Source: Corbicula japonica
Lineage: Eukaryota > Mollusca > Bivalvia > Venerida > Cyrenidae
Assembly: GCA_038501625.1 (NCBI GenBank)
Contig: JAZAYU010000258.1
Location: forward strand, 561,001-625,000
Length of the DNA stretch: 64,000 bases
Reading direction: 5' to 3'
A program made the position numbers and the translations under genes. Numbering within the stretch: the first letter of the stretch is position 1; each line of letters opens with the position of its first letter. Shown piece by piece: positions 58,440 to 64,000 of the stretch. The notes below the pieces were generated by a model. It worked only from the letters and a program-made list of their open reading frames with translations, did no database searches and was not told the origin of the DNA.

Positions 58440-59280
58440 GACAAGCGTTACTTGACACCAGCCATGTAGCCTATCGAAGACAATGGTTTGAAGGAACGCA
58501 TTTATGCACGTGTTCAGCCACCTTAAATAGTTTGCTAAGCTTCGACAATTTCTGACTGAGGAATGGAATGAGCACATTTGGTAAACAAAAATGTCAACGC
58601 AAAGCAGATTTGTTGCGTTTAACTTACATGTAGTGAAAACGTGAAATGTGCATATCAGGAATCGCAACACTCAGCAAACAGAACATCCACGCAGTAAAAG
58701 TAGAGAGGAAAATTGAGCATGTGTTTATAAGAATATCAAATTCAAACACAAACAACAAAAAATAATACCCTTGGGGTTAACGCCTCGGAATGATCAGTGG
58801 CAAAACAATTTGCCACTATGGGGCTTAAACCAGGTTCTAAAAGCTTCATAACAGTGGTTTGTTTTGGAGGGGAAGTCTCAATATTGACCATTAAAACCTT
58901 TTATATCCATTATCTGATTCTTTAAAAACATGCTCTTATTAGTATGTGGGGGAGCGGGGTCTAATTATATTGTGGTGGTTTTTAAGCGGGATTCTCCTGC
59001 ATTTCACTACAGTCATGACTTTCTTATGTAAATTATTATTAATTAAATTAAAGGTAAACTTCATGTAGAACATTGTTCCTAATAGTTTGTCAACCAGATT
59101 CCGTTAATCTTTTTTATCAGTTGTGGAAAAATTTATTTTCAATTGAAACAGGTTAAAAACAATAAAACTTATTCTTTTATATTAAAGAAACATTGTTCTT
59201 TACAAGAACAAACCAAAATCTTCCGTTCGTTTTTCCTTAACGAAATGTATGAGGGATTGCAAAAACATGCAAAAAATCAA
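58440..59280. repeat. Duplicated segment, copy 2, lacking EGF exons
   Basis: 58440-59030 matches 49180-49790, and 59038-59275 matches 50497-50735. The roughly 710 bp that in copy 1 hold two EGF exons (50003 and 50336) are absent at the 59030 junction. An inverted Naiad tail (58649-58860) is shared by both copies. Confidence 0.75.
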
Positions 59281-59880
59281 CAAAATAAAGGGCGTTACTC
59301 AGGGGCAAATTTAGCAAATATAAACACTCAATATGCGCGGAGTAATTATATTGATGTGTTTTTTAAGCGGAGTTCTTCTGCATTTCACTCAAGGCCTGAC
59401 TTTCTGCATCCTGGAAATATTTGTCAAAATCATTGTAGAAATGATTAGATGGGTACAGAAGTAAAGTATATGTAAGAATGGATGAAAAAGGGAACTCTGA
59501 AAGCCACCGAACACGACAAATAAGAAAATACTGCAGGCTCGGTTTGATTGAGCCTGTTCATGGGCAGTAATGGAATTGCATAATTGCCCACGCCGCCTAG
59601 CCCCGGGTTGAGCGCAACTCAATATTTACACTAATAAACAGTACAATTTTGATGTATTTTTAAGCGGGGTACTCCTGCATTTCACTAAAGGCATGACTTT
59701 TTGCATCCTGCAAATATTTGTCAAAATCCTTGTAGAAATGATGAGATGGGTACAGAAGTAAAGTAAAGGCGTAAGAGCATTAACTCAGGCATATTTTAAC
59801 TATTCGAAAATTTCTGACAATATGCACTGGGAGATGTTTAAACAAATATCTATGGTCATTCTTACGAAACTGAATAATTT
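59280..59880 (+). repeat. Repeat family R1 copies 2 and 3, plus inverted 135-bp repeat
   Basis: R1 copies at 59280-59480 and 59645-59880 flank an inverted copy (59495-59628) of the repeat at 40497. Each R1 copy here is joined to TTTTTAAGCGG(G/A)(G/A)T(A/T)CT(C/T)CTGCATTTCACT, also present at 49730 and 58980. Confidence 0.65.
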
Positions 59881-61121
59881 GCAATAATCCGACATACCCC
59901 AAGGGAAACTATTATAACAACTATACAAGTTAAAATCCCTTAAGAAATAGAAAAAGGTGAGGAAGAAGACCATAACGATACTTTTAACTTTTGATGGTTA
60001 GGGAAAGTTTGGCATATGCAAAAAGGCAGCTTACAACAATAGTCTGAGGTTTGCCGAAATCCGTTACGTAATTTAAAAAGGGTTGTGCACAGAAAAGTTT
60101 CTGTATATGATCGATATTTTAAAATGTTATGAAGACACGTAACTCTGGAAGATTTAAAATAAAACACAAATTCCTGACAATATTTTTGCGGCATCCATTT
60201 AGAAACTTCTTGCAAAATTTTTGTTTAAATCTGTTGAAATAAGGGAGGAGTTGCGCAGCGAAATAAAAACAATGTACTCATTGAGCGGGTTGCAGTATCC
60301 GACAAAAAGCGAAGAAGCACCTCAAAACAATACTGAGGGATAAGTTTCACCAAAAGCCCTTGAAAATATAAGATAAATGTCCGTCCGTCCGTCCGTCCAT
60401 TCATCCATTAATTTAATATTTTAATTTTTTTTATTCAAATTTTATTTCAATTATTTCTACAAGAACAAACATAAGTATAGTAAACAATTGAGTTACATCT
60501 GACATCAGTAACAAATATATTATCTGCATATTCTTTTAGAATTGATTTAATTTTATTCACTCATTCACTTACCCTACTTATCACTTATTTCCGCATTCAC
60601 TCATCCTCTCAAACTTGCACACTGACACCCACTCACCATCCACCCTCAGAAAAAACCAGTCGGTTGACAACAGGCATAATCAGTACGTCAACATGATTTA
60701 AAGACAAAAAAGAATCGTAAAAAAATACAAAAAAAGAACAAAAAAAGTTTTTAAAGAAGATTGGTTTCTTAGAAAAATGGTTTCGGGAAGGAAAAAAAAC
60801 ATAAAAATGTTCTACCCCTTGTCCTTTTGAACAGTATAATAAAGACATTTTTTTTCCGTGTGTGTTTGTGTTTTTGTTAGAGGAAATTTAACCACTTTGT
60901 TCTATGTGTTTGAATTTTGTTTTTTGAATTTGCAATAAATTCTTCAACTTTTATTTTTTCTGCTAAGTATTTTAAGAAAACATCTATATTTGGTATACTT
61001 TCTTTGCATTTATTAAGGAAGATGAAATATTTCGCTGCTAAAGTGATACATTTGAGAGCTGATTCATTAGGGCCTTTGTTGAAATGAAGGAAAGCAATAT
61101 TTAGGTAATTTATGTTTTCGT

Positions 61122-61325
61122 TTATGTTTTTTTTCGTTTTAAATAGTCTCTAAGATTATTCCAAAACGATGTTACATGACTGCATTCCCAAAACAAGTGA
61201 TCTAAGCTTTCCACGTTCATTGAACAAAAATCGCATAAATTTGAGCTTGATAACTTTTGTTTCAATAGAAGTTTATTGGTAGGTACTATTCTGAATAAGG
61301 ATTTATATTGAAAATTCCTGAGCAC
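61122..61325 (-). pseudogene. LINE zinc-knuckle domain (zf-RVT)
   Basis: Encodes YKSLFRIVPTNKLLLKQKL, then CDFCSMNVESLDHLFWECSH. The C-x2-C-x(n)-H-x4-C pattern is the C-terminal zinc-binding domain typical of L1/Tx1 and related LINE ORF2 proteins. It ends in a stop after DYLKRKKT, which is probably the natural C-terminus. Confidence 0.75.
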
Positions 61326-61685
61326 TGCATCAATAGTTGCTTTAAGTATATTGCTTTAGTTTTCCTCCCAATTCAATGTAGTGTTACTAAATATATTTTG
61401 CCATTTTGTTTGAGATGGAATTACTGTGTTTTCCTCAGTTTTCAATAGTGTGTTGTATAAATATTTGTTTATATGTTTTTGTTTTATGCTTTTTTGTAAC
61501 TATATTTTGTTCGTATCTTCTTTATTCACATCTTCTTGTTTTATACATTGTTTTATGTTTTTGGAATACAAGAAATAAGCGTGTTATATTTTAATTGATC
61601 TTTTGTTTGGATACCATAAATGCGGTTCATTTCTTCAAAGGAATAAAACGTATTAGAGCAAAAGTCATACAAATGTTCTACATAT

Positions 61686-61895
61686 TTAATACTTTTGCCA
61701 AATCATTCTTAATAGAAAAAGGTTCCTTGTATATTTTTTTATTTTAGCGTTATTCCAAATAATTTCCTTGTTAGGTATAGTTTTTCGCTTTGTGTTTATT
61801 ATTTTATTCCACGAAAGGATGATTTCTTTCAAAAATGTACAGTTTTTGACTTTGTTTTCAACTTCTGTTTCATCTTTGTTGCACTCAAATATCAA
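61686..61895 (-). pseudogene. LINE ORF2 linker fragment
   Basis: A 69-codon frame (IFECNKDETEVENKVKN ... ILSWNKIINTKRKTIPNKEI) lies between the RT and zinc-knuckle fragments in the order expected for ORF2. It is separated from each by stops. Confidence 0.6.
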
Positions 61896-61901
61896 GGAGT
61901 T

Positions 61902-62228
61902 TCAAAATAAGTTTAATTTTGAGAGATAATTATATTTTATTAGCGTTTTATTATTTTCATCTAACATCTTTTTGACCCAACTAGCTTTTAGAGATAACAT
62001 ATACTTTTCAAAATCAATCATTTTTAAACCTCCTTTTTTGTATTGCTGTTTTAGTGTTGCACGTTTTATTTTGTCAGGTTTTCCATCCCAAAGAAAATCG
62101 TACGCATATCGTTCAATAGTTTTTAATGTATTTTGATCTAAATTTGGCAGTGCAGATATAATGTATGTTAGTTTTGGTAATGCAAACGATTTAATTACAG
62201 TATTTTTCCTAAAAGCGTAAGTTGCCAT
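61902..62228 (-). pseudogene. LINE reverse transcriptase, C-terminal part
   Basis: Encodes NTVIKSFALPKLTYIISALP, IERYAYDFLWDGKPDKIKRA, QQYKKGGLKMIDFEKYMLS and LKASWVKKML. The LP..., FLW..K..KI.R..L...GGL.M.D boxes are diagnostic of the region after the RT palm in L1-type LINEs. Upstream bases (62229-62300) continue the family in another frame (KIKEFVNCLKQWQLTLLGK), showing a frameshift at about 62215. Confidence 0.8.
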
Positions 62229-62526
62229 TGCTTAAGACAATTAACAAATTCTTTGATTTTCGGGTCGATATTGTTTTTATATGTAAGCTTTGTATTATTG
62301 TTACACGTTCTGATTTAGATAGTCCAGATTCTGATATGCCCTATATTTTGCGTAATTTGGAAAAATATTTTTTGTGAATTAAACAGCTAATTACTAGTAT
62401 TGTTCATGGCAATTTGTTTAATGAGAACAAAAATAAATGCTAATTTTGTCAGAAAATTATATTCTGTTTAACATTTTTATGATGTTGACATGTAAAAATA
62501 TCAAATACTATAGAAGCCATAACATG

Positions 62527-62651
62527 GTGGCTAAATTCAGCCAGTGGCTGAATTCAGCCACAGAATGCATGACATCGCTTACATAAAAAAACCGGAAAAA
62601 CTTCATCATATTAAGAGAACACCAATACTACCTTGTGGCTGAATTCAGCCA
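62527..62651. repeat. Repeated 16-bp palindromes TGGCTGAATTCAGCCA
   Basis: The perfect palindrome occurs at 62545-62560 and 62636-62651. A one-base variant, TGGCTAAATTCAGCCA, lies directly before the first (62528-62543). A further half-match (CCAAATTCAGCGAC) stands near 63216. Confidence 0.9.
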
Positions 62652-62659
62652 GTGATGAA

Positions 62660-64000
62660 TGTCAAACGTTTCCCTTGACCATTTCGAACTAGTGTCTAAA
62701 CAACGGAAGCCGTACCTTCCGTAAAATCTTTCAGGGGGTATGCGTAATATTGTATGTCTAAGTATTACGACATAGCAGCAATTGATTGTATTTTAAATGT
62801 TTAAGGAAATTAGCAATATTTTCATGATAGATGTAATTGAATATGTTAAAATATACTAAGTGATATAAAAATAATTTCGTTTTATAATTATCAATTTCCT
62901 AAGTTGAAAATTGTGAAAGCAGCATTAGCTTCGTCCAAAAATGTTGATAAAAATGAACAACATTTTAGAAATAAGTACCAGCAATAGATAATTGCTGTGA
63001 CAAATTGCAATGTATTGCTTAATCAAATAAAATTTTTCACAAAGTTTTCGATATATTTAACGTTTACCCTTATAAAATAAGGTTCTCCCAATACTCTCTA
63101 TTACATGTACCATTATCGGCAACCCTCCTCTGACCGAAAGACGGAAACTACCCGAAAACGGAATAGAATATCATTTATCATATCGTCAGATCAAAGCTAG
63201 TATATGAAGGAGGCCAAATTCAGCGACAAATAATGTAATATCGACATTATTGAAGTCTGAACAGAGGATTATATTGGCTAAGAGTGATATGACTGTTTCT
63301 TTGTATTTGTAACTATCGCACTTTTCATAATTGTTATATAGAGTGTATTAATAACAAATTAATTAGAAGTCCGTGTCATGTTTTGATATTAGAAGTTGCC
63401 CTAGATTTTTAGCCAATCGGAAGCTATGAGAATTAAATGTCCTCGGCGATTTATTTCAGTAGAGCTCCTTTCTATTTTCTACTAAATAAAATACGTTTCT
63501 AAAAAAAAAAGCCTGCACTCTAAATGCGCTCGTTTCGACTTCTTTTTTCTATTGAAACGTCTTAATAGACTCAATCCTATACTAAGTGACAATCAGGATT
63601 AATAATAGTGAAATATACTGATCCATAATGAAAACGACAAAAATAACATGGGAAACGACTTTTACTTCAATGATGCCATTGAGTGCAAATATCTTGAAGA
63701 ATTTGATAAAAAATATGTTTATCTTCAAGTTGGAAGATTAAGTATCTATCTGTTAAAAAAAACGAAAACAAAATTAGGTTGTTTTAGCAAATTATGCGTT
63801 TGAATTTAAATGGGACGTGATTTGCCAAAACGGACATTTAAGTAACTGTAAAACGCTACAGTGGACTTAAACGAATATGTTTTTTTCTTTCTGTTCATGT
63901 CATCAACTATCCGGATAATAATTATGTTGTTCAAATACCACAAACAAAATGAAGGTTAAAATATAGCTTCACTGGACAAAATTTTTGAATTATATATATA
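62660..64000. other. Non-coding stretch to window end
   Basis: AT-rich sequence with no recognised gene or element. Confidence 0.5.

Larger units (their letters stand above)
60376..62305 (-). mobile_element. L1/Tx1-type LINE, 5'-truncated 3' part
   Basis: On the minus strand the order is RT C-terminal region (62300-61900), linker (61895-61686), CCHC zinc-knuckle region (61325-61122), a 3'UTR of about 700 bp, and a short (GGAC)5 run (60379-60398 on the plus strand) at the 3' edge. The element is 5'-truncated near 62300 and broken by several stops and frameshifts, so it is dead. Confidence 0.75.

Overview
This window is animal nuclear DNA, most likely from a bivalve mollusc and probably a clam. 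It is AT-rich, with short coding exons scattered among long introns and dense repeats. The evidence for a bivalve is a run of 8-cysteine EGF-like exons next to a split F-type lectin domain, abundant 'GTCAAGGTCAC' tandem-repeat elements of the kind common in bivalve genomes, tRNA-derived SINE-like copies, and a Naiad-type Penelope-like retroelement. The species assignment is inference.

Layout. (1) 0-11.4 kb, plus strand: four phase-compatible exons that look like the C-terminal end of an unrecognised acidic protein. Its introns carry SINE-like copies and at least three tandem-repeat elements. (2) 11.4-23 kb: 3'UTR, satellites, a MITE and weak plus-strand exon candidates at 18.1 and 21.3-21.6 kb. 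(3) 24.5-40.3 kb, minus strand: two exons of one F-type lectin (fucolectin-like) domain, followed in transcript order by ten EGF-like exons. All are phase 1-1 and nearly all are exactly 138 bp. A 2.1-kb tandem duplication carrying two EGF exons, and a decayed array of half exons at 24.0-24.5 kb, show how the repeats grew. Three more EGF exons lie at 48.6-50.5 kb, upstream of the lectin exons, and belong to this gene or to a sister gene. No signal peptide, transmembrane or cytoplasmic exon was found, so the locus is incomplete. (4) 35.9-47.6 kb: the introns around the lectin exons are full of mobile DNA. There is a 3.8-kb terminal-inverted-repeat element with 21-bp minisatellite inside its ends, a 5'-truncated Naiad copy within it, and a second, longer Naiad copy (GIY-YIG endonuclease first, then reverse transcriptase). 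The second copy is interrupted by a 2,900-bp TA-flanked DNA transposon. (5) 47.6-60 kb: a MITE, duplicated segments and satellites. (6) 60.4-62.3 kb, minus strand: the 3' end of an L1/Tx1-type LINE.

The most interesting point is the long Naiad copy. Removing the 2,900-bp insert rejoins its reading frame exactly. The frame also contains five in-frame UGA codons, at least three of them where the family has cysteine or at its CxC motif, against two UAA. Naiads of clams are known to encode selenoproteins, so these may be selenocysteine codons in a now-dead copy. Exon boundaries were read by eye from splice consensus and reading phase. No search, alignment or RNA evidence was available.
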